Positions 48,498-57,600 of a stretch of 64,000 nucleotides of DNA are shown piece by piece. A program made the position numbers and the translations under genes. Numbering within the stretch: the first letter of the stretch is position 1; every line of letters starts with the position of its first letter. The notes under the pieces were generated by a model. That model made no database searches and was not told where the DNA came from. It was given only the letters and a program-made list of their open reading frames with translations. The stretch comes from Actinomadura logoneensis (lineage in GTDB: Bacteria; Actinomycetota; Actinomycetes; Streptosporangiales; Streptosporangiaceae). The stretch lies in contig NZ_QURH01000338.1 of the NCBI RefSeq assembly GCF_003428695.1, positions 1 through 64,000 of the forward strand, given 5' to 3'.

Positions 48498-50066
48498 GTG
48501 GCGGACGTCATCGCGGGCCGTTACAAGCTCGACCACACCCACATGGGCAAGGGCGGTATGGGGGAGGTGTGGGGAGCCACGGATACCGAACTCATGCGCC
48601 GGGTCGCGGTCAAGTTCATCAGTTTCCCGCAGACTCCCACCGAGCGCGAGGAGCTGGTCAAACGGTTCGACCGGGAGTGCAAGCTCACAGCCCGGATGGA
48701 CCATCCGGGCGTCCCCGCCCTGTACGACCTCGGCGAGGAGACCGAAGGACGGTTCGCCCACCGGCGCTACCTGGTGATGCAGCTCATCGAGGGACGCGAG
48801 GTGGACGACCTCGTGGCCGAGCACGACCCGTTCCCCATCGGATGGGCGGCGGCCATCGCCGCGCAGACCTGCGCGGTGCTCAGCCACGCGCACTCCCTCC
48901 AACTCGTCCACCGCGACCTCAAGCCCAGCAACCTCATGGTCGACCAGCACGGCGCGGTGAAGGTGCTGGACTTCGGGCTGGCGGCGGCCCTGGACGACGA
49001 CCAGCGATCCCGGCTCACCAGTACGGGCCAGATGGTCGGGACGATCGCCTACATGGCGCCCGAGCAGTACGACAACAACTGGAGCCCGCGCAGCGACCTG
49101 TACTCGCTCGGTACGGTCCTGTACGAGATGCTCAGCAGGCGCTGCCCCTTCGCCGGTCCCACCCAGGCGTCCATCATGAAGGCCCGCCTGACGAGCGATG
49201 CCGTGCCGGTCCGTGAACTGCGCCGCGACGTCCCGCCCGCGCTGGAACGGCTTCTGCAGGCCCTGCTGGACCGCGACCCCCGGAACCGGCCGGAGAGCGC
49301 CGACGAGGTCTACGAACACCTCGAACCCCACATCGGCGATCTCCCGTGGCTTCCCGACGCGGTACGGCCCGGGCCGACCTCCGTCCGCCGGTACACGGCG
49401 ATCGTCGGACGCGCCCTGACGACTCGCGTCGCCCGTCCCCAGTCGGCTGACAAGGCGCCTTCGCGATTCGCGGCGCCTGCCGAGAACGGACGGCCCTCCG
49501 AGTCGTTCGGCCGAGGGGACGTGGACCGAGCCCGCCGCCATGCCCGGCGCCTGGTGGGCGAGGCCCGTTACGAAGAAGCGGCCCGGACCATGAGTCGGAT
49601 CACCGAACGGGCCGAACGACATTTCGGCGCCGACCACACCGAGGTCATGGAGCTGCGCCGGGAGCTCGCCGAGGTGCGGTTCCAGGCCGGCGACTACCGG
49701 ACCGCCGCCGAGGACTTCAACGCGCTCGTCCGCGAACTGTCGCGTTCGTCGGCTCCGGACACCGAACTCGTCCTGCGCCTGCGCTTCCAGGAAGCCAACA
49801 GCCATGCGCTCGCGGGCGACACCCCACGGGCTCTCAACCAGCTCAACGACCTGCTCGCCGACGAACGGCGCATGTTCGGTTCCGACGACAGCCGGGTCCT
49901 GGAACTGCGCCGGCAGGTCGGACTCCTCCAGTTCGGCGCGGGCCGGACCGCCTCGGCCGTCCACACGCTGGAGGACCTCCTCCATGACCTCGTCCGGCTG
50001 CACGGACCCGAGCACGGCATGGTGCGCAAGGTCCGCGAGAGCCTTGACCGCGTGAAGGGACGCTGA
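48498..50066 (+). CDS. Ser/Thr protein kinase with C-terminal TPR repeats
   Basis: A Hanks-type kinase: glycine loop MGKGGMGEV (16-24), VAVKF lysine, catalytic loop HRDLKPSN (about 138-145), DFG (about 159) and APEQ activation-end motif, so it should be active. There is no transmembrane segment, unlike PASTA kinases. Residues 345-522 form tandem TPR units (ARRLVGEARYEEAARTM, LAEVRFQAGDYRTAAEDF), a scaffold for partner binding. GTG start at 48498 with GGGAGG seven bases upstream. The helicase gene begins two bases after its stop. Kinase-helicase adjacency downstream of drmC suggests an abortive or signalling layer on DISARM, comparable in idea to the Stk2 kinase defence (inference). Confidence 0.88.
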   Translation: MADVIAGRYKLDHTHMGKGGMGEVWGATDTELMRRVAVKFISFPQTPTEREELVKRFDRECKLTARMDHPGVPALYDLGEETEGRFAHRRYLVMQLIEGREVDDLVAEHDPFPIGWAAAIAAQTCAVLSHAHSLQLVHRDLKPSNLMVDQHGAVKVLDFGLAAALDDDQRSRLTSTGQMVGTIAYMAPEQYDNNWSPRSDLYSLGTVLYEMLSRRCPFAGPTQASIMKARLTSDAVPVRELRRDVPPALERLLQALLDRDPRNRPESADEVYEHLEPHIGDLPWLPDAVRPGPTSVRRYTAIVGRALTTRVARPQSADKAPSRFAAPAENGRPSESFGRGDVDRARRHARRLVGEARYEEAARTMSRITERAERHFGADHTEVMELRRELAEVRFQAGDYRTAAEDFNALVRELSRSSAPDTELVLRLRFQEANSHALAGDTPRALNQLNDLLADERRMFGSDDSRVLELRRQVGLLQFGAGRTASAVHTLEDLLHDLVRLHGPEHGMVRKVRESLDRVKGR

Positions 50067-50068
50067 CC

Positions 50069-52156
50069 GTGGCGACACTCGGTATCGACCAGGACTTTCT
50101 GCGCGATTACGCCGAGCTGGAACCCGCGGTCCAGAAACGCGTCCAGGAGGTCTTCCGCAAGTTCTCCGAAGCGACGCACGCGGGTGTGCATCTGGAGAAG
50201 GTGCACAACGCCCGTGACCCCCGGCTCCAGACCGTCCGCATCACCCAGTTCTGGCGCGGCGTCGTCCTCGCGCCCGACAGTGGCGACTCGTACACGCTGC
50301 TGAAGGTCCTGCCGCACGACGCCGCCTACTCGTGGATCCAGCGCCGCCGGGTGTCGGTCAACGCCGCCACGGGCCGGATCGAGCTGCGCGACGTCGCGTC
50401 GATCGAGGAGACGCTGCCCCAACTGGAGAGGCTGGGGGAGCACGACAACCGGCGGCTGTTCGACGCGGTGAACGACGCGGACCTGCGCCGCCTCGGCGTC
50501 GACGGGGAGACGCTGACGTTCGCGCGGGCCCTCACCGACCTCATCCAGCTCGAGGCGTCCCAGTCCTTCCTGCCCCCGCAGCAGTACGACGCGCTGATCG
50601 GCCTCGCGCTGGGGATGAGCCCGGACGAGGTCTGGGCGCAGCTCGCCGGGGACCTCCAGGAGCAGGGCTACGACACCGAGGACATCGACGCCGCGGTGAC
50701 CCGTTCGCCCGAGCGGGTGGTCCTGGTCCACGGCCCGGACGAGTTGATGGCCGTCTTCGCCGACCCGTTCGCGCTGTGGCGGATCTACCTGCACCCCGCG
50801 CAGCGGCGCGTCGCCTACGGCTCGTTCGGTGGCAGCGCCAAGGTCGGCGGCGCGCCCGGCACCGGCAAGACCGTGGTCGCGCTGCACCGGGCCGCCCACC
50901 TCGCCGAGCAGGGCGGGCGGGTGCTGCTCACCACCTTCACCTCGACCCTGGCGTCCTCGCTCGAGGACAGCCTGCGGCTGCTGACCTCCGACCCGGAGGT
51001 GCTGGACCGCATCGACGTCCGGCACGTCGACCAGATCGCTTACCAGGTCGTCGCCGGACAGCACGGCCGCCTCACGATCCTGCGGCCCGCCGAGGAGAGG
51101 GCCACCTGGAAACGCATCATCAAGCGGCTCGGCCTGCCGTTCACCGAAGGGTTCCTCGCCGCGGAATGGCGTGACGTCGTGCTCGGCCGGGGGGTCGCGG
51201 ACGCCGACGCCTACCTGGCTGCGAAGCGGTCGGGACGGGGCCGAGCACTCGGCCACCTCCAGAAGGCCCAGGTCTGGCACGCGGTGAGCGCCTTCAGCGA
51301 GGAGCTCACCGAACGCAACGTGTGGACGTATGAGTCGATGTGCGCCGAAGCCGCTCGCCTGCTGGCCGACGCCGAGGACAAGCCCTACGACCACGTGATC
51401 GTGGACGAGGCGCAGGACCTCCATCCGGTCCGCTGGCGGCTGCTGCGCGCCGCCGTCGCCGAAGGCCGCGACGACCTGTTCATCGCGGGCGACACCCATC
51501 AACGGATCTACGGCAACACCGTGTCGCTGCGCGGCCTCGGCATCAAGGTCGCCGGACGGTCCTTCCGGCTCACCGTCAACTACCGCACCACGGCGGAGAT
51601 CCTCGGCTGGAGCCTGAACCTGCTGTCGGGCGTCCGCGTGGACGACATGGACGAAGGCCTGGAGAAACTCAGTGGATGCCGCTCCGACGTGCACGGTTCG
51701 CCGCCGACCGCCATCGGTCACCCGACCCGGCAGCGGGAACTGGACCAGCTCGCCGAGAAGATCGGCGCATGGATCTCCTCCGGCGTCTCACCGGAGGAGA
51801 TCGGCGTGGCGGCTCGGTCGAACAAACTCGTGGACGAGGCCGTCGGCGCGTTGGACAGGGCGGGCGTCGCAGCCGCCTCCCTCGCCCGCAAGACCCCGGA
51901 CGGAGCGGTCCGCGCGGGCACCATGCACCGCATGAAGGGCCTGGAGTTTCGCTGCGTCGCGGTCATCGGCGTGGGCGTTCACCAGATTCCCGCAACCGGC
52001 GCCGTCACCCCGGAGGAGGAGGACAAGGCGGCGCACACCGCCGACCTCGAACGGGAACGCTGCCTGCTGTTCGTGGCGGCCACCCGTGCCAGGGAGGCTC
52101 TCTACGTCTCCTGGCACGGGGAGCCGAGCCCGTTCCTCCGCCCGGTGCTCACCTGA
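50069..52156 (+). CDS. UvrD-like SF1 helicase with N-terminal RelE-fold domain
   Basis: A 695-residue fusion. Residues 1-95 resemble the RelE/ParE toxin fold (FLRDYAELEPAVQKRVQEVF, VRITQFWRGVVLAP, LLKVLPHDAAYSWIQRR), with the final DAY-W block typical of RelE-like proteins. The rest is a UvrD/REP helicase: GGAPGTGKTVVAL (about 258-270), IVDEAQDLHPVRW (about 443), GDTHQRIYG, NYRTT and the C-terminal LLFVAATRARE motif. The gene follows the kinase by two bases. Its TGA is directly followed by the opposing TCA of the DUF262 gene, so the two genes end back to back with no spacer. Whether the RelE part is an active RNase or a binding module is not clear. Confidence 0.82.
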   Translation: MATLGIDQDFLRDYAELEPAVQKRVQEVFRKFSEATHAGVHLEKVHNARDPRLQTVRITQFWRGVVLAPDSGDSYTLLKVLPHDAAYSWIQRRRVSVNAATGRIELRDVASIEETLPQLERLGEHDNRRLFDAVNDADLRRLGVDGETLTFARALTDLIQLEASQSFLPPQQYDALIGLALGMSPDEVWAQLAGDLQEQGYDTEDIDAAVTRSPERVVLVHGPDELMAVFADPFALWRIYLHPAQRRVAYGSFGGSAKVGGAPGTGKTVVALHRAAHLAEQGGRVLLTTFTSTLASSLEDSLRLLTSDPEVLDRIDVRHVDQIAYQVVAGQHGRLTILRPAEERATWKRIIKRLGLPFTEGFLAAEWRDVVLGRGVADADAYLAAKRSGRGRALGHLQKAQVWHAVSAFSEELTERNVWTYESMCAEAARLLADAEDKPYDHVIVDEAQDLHPVRWRLLRAAVAEGRDDLFIAGDTHQRIYGNTVSLRGLGIKVAGRSFRLTVNYRTTAEILGWSLNLLSGVRVDDMDEGLEKLSGCRSDVHGSPPTAIGHPTRQRELDQLAEKIGAWISSGVSPEEIGVAARSNKLVDEAVGALDRAGVAAASLARKTPDGAVRAGTMHRMKGLEFRCVAVIGVGVHQIPATGAVTPEEEDKAAHTADLERERCLLFVAATRAREALYVSWHGEPSPFLRPVLT

Positions 52157-54463
52157 TCAGGGCACGTAGTTGAAGCGGAGGAGGACCTGGCGGGCACCCT
52201 CCAGCTCCTCCGCGGTGAACAACGGAGCCCACTTCGGATCGAGCACGAACGCTTCCACCGACAGGTCGAGGCGGCCCCGCTCCCAGAGCGCCGCGAACCC
52301 GTCGGACATGTGCTTGAGCGCCAGGACGCGCTTGGCCGCCCCGACCCCGCCGTGCTCCGCGAGCATGCGCAAGAGCGTCGTGGCGTTGTACCCGGCTTCC
52401 GCCTTGGTCCGCTCGTACAGCTCGCGCAGCGCCGCATCGAACTGCTTGGAGAGCTCGGTGTCCTGCCCGGCCTGCGCCTGCGTGGCATCCGCTTCGTCGG
52501 CCGCTTCGGCGACCCGGGACTCGCTGCGGCGGCGGGCGAAGCCGAGCAGCGAATCGACCGAGGTGAAAACCTCGTATCCGAGCTCCCGGATCCGGGCGAC
52601 ATCGGTGTCCTCCGGGTCCAGTTCCAGCACCACAGGGTCACCCTGCCCGGGCTGGAGCCCGTCCGGCCAGAACGCCTCGGCGACACCCAGGAGGACACCG
52701 GTGTCCGGATCGGCGATCTCGGCGTCCAGCCGTGGCGCGACGAAACCGAACTCCTCCAGCTCGTCCAGCATGCTCGTGATCTGGACGGCGCGGACGTCGG
52801 GCTGCTCGTCGCTCACCGACACCTGGATGCGCCCCAGCTCGGGAGCCGACGAGGTGGACGTTCCATTGCGCAGCTCGGTGAGGAAGGAGTTCGCGGCCTG
52901 CGCCAACAGCTCGCGGCGCGCTTCGAGGAAGTCCGGGTAACGGTCGATCCGCCACAACTGGGGGTCGGTCGGGATCCACTGCGAGGCCAGCGCCCCGGGC
53001 TGGGCCGCCTCCACCTGGGGGAAGTAGTCCTCCGGGGACCGCATGCCGATCTTGAGGTTGGTCTCCTGGGTGAGGAAGCAGAAGTTCGCCACCGCGTTCA
53101 CCTGGGACCGCTGGTACCCGGCCTCGTACAGCACGGCCTTGGGGAAGACGTGGTGCATCTGCAGGCTGGTGAGCTTGCCCAGCATCTCGCTGTGCAGCGG
53201 GAGTCCGGAGCCGAAGTCGCGTGCTCCGCAGACGCGCGTGAGCAGGTAGAGCAGCGGATAGAAGCGGGAACCGATGCTCCAGCCGTCGAAGTCGTGCGGA
53301 CTGATCGTCAGGTTCCCGCCGCGCCACCGCTCAACGGAGTCGATGAGCGCGCCGATGCCGTCCTCGCCCGCTCGCCGCGCCCGCTCCAGCGTCTCGTAGT
53401 CCTGCGTCAGGACGGTCTCGACGGACCCCGCGAAACGGCCCCACAGCCCGGACTGGACGAACCAGAACAGCATCCGGTCGCGTTGCTTGGCGTCGTCGAA
53501 CATTCCGCCATTGAGGTGGAGGAACCGCGACACGACGGGGAAAGCGTAGTGCCCCAGCAGGACCCGGTTGTGGTCCAGACCCAGCCGTCCGGCGAGGGCT
53601 TCGAGGAACCGGCCGATGTAGTCGGCCGAGGACTGGAGGGCCGATTCGAACTCCGGCGCCTGGATCTTCTCCAGGGCGGTGAACTGGGCCCGTCCCTTCG
53701 CCACGGCGGTGACGTTGCGCAGCAGCCAGTCGAGGGTGAAGCGCTCGTATCCGGCCTTCTGCCAGGAGGCGAGGTGCCCGCGCATCGTGGCGCGGGCGGG
53801 CGGCCACTCGGCGCAGATCTTGGCCAGGGCCAGGTCGCCCTTGGACAGCTTGGTGCCACCCGAGTTCACCTTGTTGAAGATGTCGACCACGACGTCTATG
53901 CTCTTGTCGACGCCGGTGATCTTCTCCTCGTGGAACTCGCGCTCCAGCAGGCCGTGCAGCTTCGTCAGCCGGCTCAGATACTCCGCCAGGTGCGGCTGGG
54001 TGCGGGCGTTGGTGCTCAACGCGGAGATCAGCGGGGTCAGTCCGTCGGTGAACAACCGGGTGACGTCGACCCATCGGGGGTCGTCCTTCATCCGGGAGGC
54101 GGCGTAGAACTCGAACCGTTCCTCGGCGACGTTGAAACGCAGGTTCAGGAAGGCGTTCGCGTCCCCCTCGAAGAACGCCGGAGGCCGGCCGCGCATCACT
54201 CCGTACAGGGAGGTTATGCGCTGCTGTCCGTCCAGTAGCAGGAGCTTGGCCCCACTGGACACGACGGTCTCGCCGCGCACCGCCGCGCCTCCGACGGACG
54301 GCTCGGTCTCCCAGATCAGCAACGACCCCACCGGGTAGCCCCGGTAGAGCGAGGTCATGAGCCCCCGTACCTGATCTCGATTCCAGACGTACCCTCGCTG
54401 GAATTCCGGAAGGAGCAGCGTGCCCGAGTCGATCTGATCCAGGAGGGTGGCGAGTTTGGTCAC
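52157..54463 (-). CDS. GmrSD-like DUF262/HNH protein with extra C-terminal domain
   Basis: A type IV restriction-like protein of 768 residues. The N-terminal DUF262 (ParB/GmrS-like NTPase) shows LPEFQRGYVWNRDQV (18-32) and LLLDGQQRITSLYG (about 74-87). A central helical region leads to a DUF1524-like HNH site (LQMHHVFPKAVLYEAGY, about 428-445, then NAVANFCFLTQETN), a GmrD-type nuclease. The last 120 residues (YERTKAEAGYNATTLLRMLAEHGG...GRLDLSVEAFVL) recall a C-terminal module found in other restriction-linked proteins. GmrSD enzymes cut glucosylated or otherwise modified phage DNA, complementing DISARM. GTG start at 54463 with AGGA seven bases upstream. Confidence 0.85.
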   Translation of the reverse strand: MTKLATLLDQIDSGTLLLPEFQRGYVWNRDQVRGLMTSLYRGYPVGSLLIWETEPSVGGAAVRGETVVSSGAKLLLLDGQQRITSLYGVMRGRPPAFFEGDANAFLNLRFNVAEERFEFYAASRMKDDPRWVDVTRLFTDGLTPLISALSTNARTQPHLAEYLSRLTKLHGLLEREFHEEKITGVDKSIDVVVDIFNKVNSGGTKLSKGDLALAKICAEWPPARATMRGHLASWQKAGYERFTLDWLLRNVTAVAKGRAQFTALEKIQAPEFESALQSSADYIGRFLEALAGRLGLDHNRVLLGHYAFPVVSRFLHLNGGMFDDAKQRDRMLFWFVQSGLWGRFAGSVETVLTQDYETLERARRAGEDGIGALIDSVERWRGGNLTISPHDFDGWSIGSRFYPLLYLLTRVCGARDFGSGLPLHSEMLGKLTSLQMHHVFPKAVLYEAGYQRSQVNAVANFCFLTQETNLKIGMRSPEDYFPQVEAAQPGALASQWIPTDPQLWRIDRYPDFLEARRELLAQAANSFLTELRNGTSTSSAPELGRIQVSVSDEQPDVRAVQITSMLDELEEFGFVAPRLDAEIADPDTGVLLGVAEAFWPDGLQPGQGDPVVLELDPEDTDVARIRELGYEVFTSVDSLLGFARRRSESRVAEAADEADATQAQAGQDTELSKQFDAALRELYERTKAEAGYNATTLLRMLAEHGGVGAAKRVLALKHMSDGFAALWERGRLDLSVEAFVLDPKWAPLFTAEELEGARQVLLRFNYVP

Positions 54464-54480
54464 GTGATCATCCTAAGTCG

Positions 54481-54511
54481 CTTCCCGGTTCCATTCGAGG
54501 CTTCCGGGAAG
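54481..54511. promoter_or_regulatory. Inverted repeat between DUF262 and second methylase genes
   Basis: CTTCCCGG (54481-54488) and CCGGGAAG (54504-54511) form a perfect 8-bp dyad with a 15-base spacer, close to the DUF262 start and in the divergent intergenic region. Operator or mRNA hairpin are both possible. The remaining spacer to 54677 shows no gene. Confidence 0.4.
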
Positions 54512-54677
54512 CTCGTGCGGTCTTGTGCCTTAGCGCATGAACGGTGAGTGACAAGAGGTCTGACCGTTACCGGCCTGCGAAGTTGAAGCGGTGAGCCGGG
54601 CCGGGTAGAGCTCAGCCGTGGGTCCTGCGACGACAGCGCGACCGCCGGAAGCGAGCGGGTGCGGGCGGGTGGTCTGA

Positions 54678-57600
54678 ATGCCCCCGAGAACCGGTTACTC
54701 GACGACGGGCTACGACCACAATGATTGGCTCGGTCTGGTCGATGTCTCCGGTCCCTTCCTCAGTGTCCCCATGCTGCGCCGGATCTGGCCCGTCCTCGAC
54801 ACCCTCGACAGGCCGGCCCGGGAGCGCCTCCGCCGCGAGCACACCGCCCTGCCCGGCGCGAGCTGGATCAGCTTCGTCCTGACCGAACTGCTGGGCTGGG
54901 CCGACGCGGTTCACTTCTCGGGCCTCGATGTCTTCGAGTTGAAGGTTCCCGAGCACGGCGAGGTGCTCAGGCCCTTCTTCGCCCTGCTGGAACCGGGGGC
55001 TGTCCCGGGCGGTGACGCCAAGCCCGCTCGGCTCCTCGGCATGATGTGCGACGGTCCTCCCAACCGACGCGTCAGGGGCTCCGCGTGGGCCGCCACCCCA
55101 GTTGACCGGCTTGCCCGGCTCTGCCGCCATCACGGGGTCGAACTCGGACTGGTGACCGACGGCCGGTGGTGGGCGCTGGTCTGGGCGCCGCGTGGCAAGG
55201 CGACCGCGACGGCGGTCTTCGACTCGGCCGACTGGCAGGCGGCCGCGGAGCGGGACGTCGTGCGCGCGTTCGTTTCGATGTTGCGGCGCGAACGCTTCTT
55301 CGGTGTGCCGGAGGAAGAGACGCTGCCCGCGCTGCTCGCGGCGAGCGAGGACCATCAGGAGGACATCACCGAGGCGCTGGGCGTCCAGGTCCGGCAGGCG
55401 GTGGAACTGCTCGTCGCGGCCATCGGGCGCGCCCATCTCGCCGACAAGGCGCGCGGTGGTGACGGCATCGGCGACACCGGCGCGCATGACGTCTATCGCG
55501 GCGCCGTCGTGGTGATGATGCGTGTGCTCTTCCTGCTGTACGCGGAGGAACGCGGCCTGCTGCCGTCGGACAAGGAGGTGTACCGGACGGCCTACTCGGC
55601 CGGTCTGCTGTGCCAGGACCTCGAAGACCGGGCACGCCAGGGCAGCGAAGAGGACCTGGAGCACACCCACGCCGGTTGGCATCGGCTCCTGGCGCTCTTC
55701 CACGCCGTGTACTACGGCGTGGAACATCCTGAGATGAGAATGCGCGCACTGGACGGCTCGATCTTCAAGCCGGACACGTACGCATGGCTGCCGCACGACA
55801 TCGACGATCGCACCGTCCTGCACATGCTGCGTTCGGTGCAGTACGTGACCATTGGCGCAGGACGGGCGCGCGAACGCCGGAAGCTGTCCTTCCGCTCGTT
55901 GGACGTCGAGCAGATCGGGTTCGTGTACGAGGGCCTGCTGGCCTATGACGCCAAGTACGCGGATGAGCCGGTAGTCGGTCTCATCGGCAAGGCGGGGTCG
56001 GGGCGCAACGTCCCGCTGACCGAGCTTGAGGACGTTGCCGCCCAGTGCTCGGACGTACCGTCACTGGCCGACGCTCTTGCGGCGAGATACAAGGATTCGC
56101 GCATCGGGACACCGAAGGCACTGGCGCGCCGCCTTTCGCCGCCGGCGTCCGGGGAACGACAGGAGGCCCGCCGTCGCCTGCTCGCCGCCACCAACGGCGA
56201 CTACCCGCTGGCCGAGCGACTGCTGCCGTTCTACGGCCTCGTCCGCACGGACCTTCGTGACCTTCCGCTGGTCATCCTGGAGGACACGCCGTACGTGACC
56301 GAGCCGGGCCGCCGCAAGAGCAGCGGAACGCACTACACACCGCGTGCCCTGGCCGAGGAGGTCACCCGAGGGGCACTTGAGGCCCTGGTCTATGAGCCGG
56401 GGCCGTTGCAGACCGCCGACACGAGCCGCTGGAAGCCCAAGACGTCGGCGGAGATCCTCGCCCTCAACGTCGCGGACATCGCGATGGGGTCGGGTGCTTT
56501 CCTGGTGGCCGCCTGCCGCTACCTGGCGGCGCACCTCATCGAGGCATGGGCGCACGAAGGGGCCGAGGACGCCCTAGCCTTCACGGAGCTGCCCGGCTAC
56601 GACACGTCCGAGATGGACCACGACCCCGTGGTCATCAGGGCGCGCAGAGCCGTTGTCGAGAACTGCCTCTACGGCGCGGACATCAACGCGCTGGCCGTGG
56701 AGATGGCCAAGTTGTCGCTGTGGATCATCTCCACCGGCCCGGACCGCCCGTTCGCCTTCCTGGACGACCATCTCGTCGTCGGGGACTCGCTGCTGGGCAT
56801 TACCTCGCTCGACCAGCTCGAGGTGATGCACATGGACCCGAAGCGTGGCCGCGAGCTGCACAAAGATGTGCTCATTGACTGGACCGTCCAGTCCCGCGCC
56901 GCCACGCTCGAAAGGCGCGAAGCCATCCGGCGCATCGAGTCCGCGAGCCTGAAGTCGCTAGAGGAGAAGGGAAGCCTGCTCGCCGAGAGCCATCGGTCGG
57001 TCACGGAGGCGAACTTTCATGCGGATCTCACCGCCACCGCTGCGCTCGCCTTCGCCGCAGAGGGCCCCAAAGGCCTGGACAAGGCGTCTCTTCAGGCCGC
57101 CCTGGCTGCCGAGTCTCCTCGCTACGTCGATGAGGCCGGCCGGCTCACCTGTCAAAAACTGGACATGTGGCGGAAGGCTGTTCCCGCAGCCCCGCATATC
57201 GACTGGTATCCGATCAACTGGCCGGTGGTCTTTCCAGAAGTGTTCGCCCGAGGGGGTTTCGACGCCATCATCGGGAACCCCCCGTACTTCGGCGGACAGA
57301 AGCTGACGGGCGAGCTGGGGCGCCCGTACCGCGAGTACCTGGTCCAGGCGATCGGCGGGGGAGCCCGGGGAAGCGCCGACCTGGTCGCGTACTTCGTGCT
57401 GAGGGCGCATGCGCTGCTGAACCCGTCCGGGCAGACGGGCTTGATCGCCACCAACACCCTCGCCCAGGGAGACACTCGGGAAGTCGGCCTGGACCAGCTC
57501 GTGCGTGCCGGTGTCGTCATCCGGCGAGCGATCAAGTCGCGGCCCTGGCCGTCCAAGGGCGCGAACCTTGAGTACAGCGCCGTGTGGACGAGCCGGAAAC

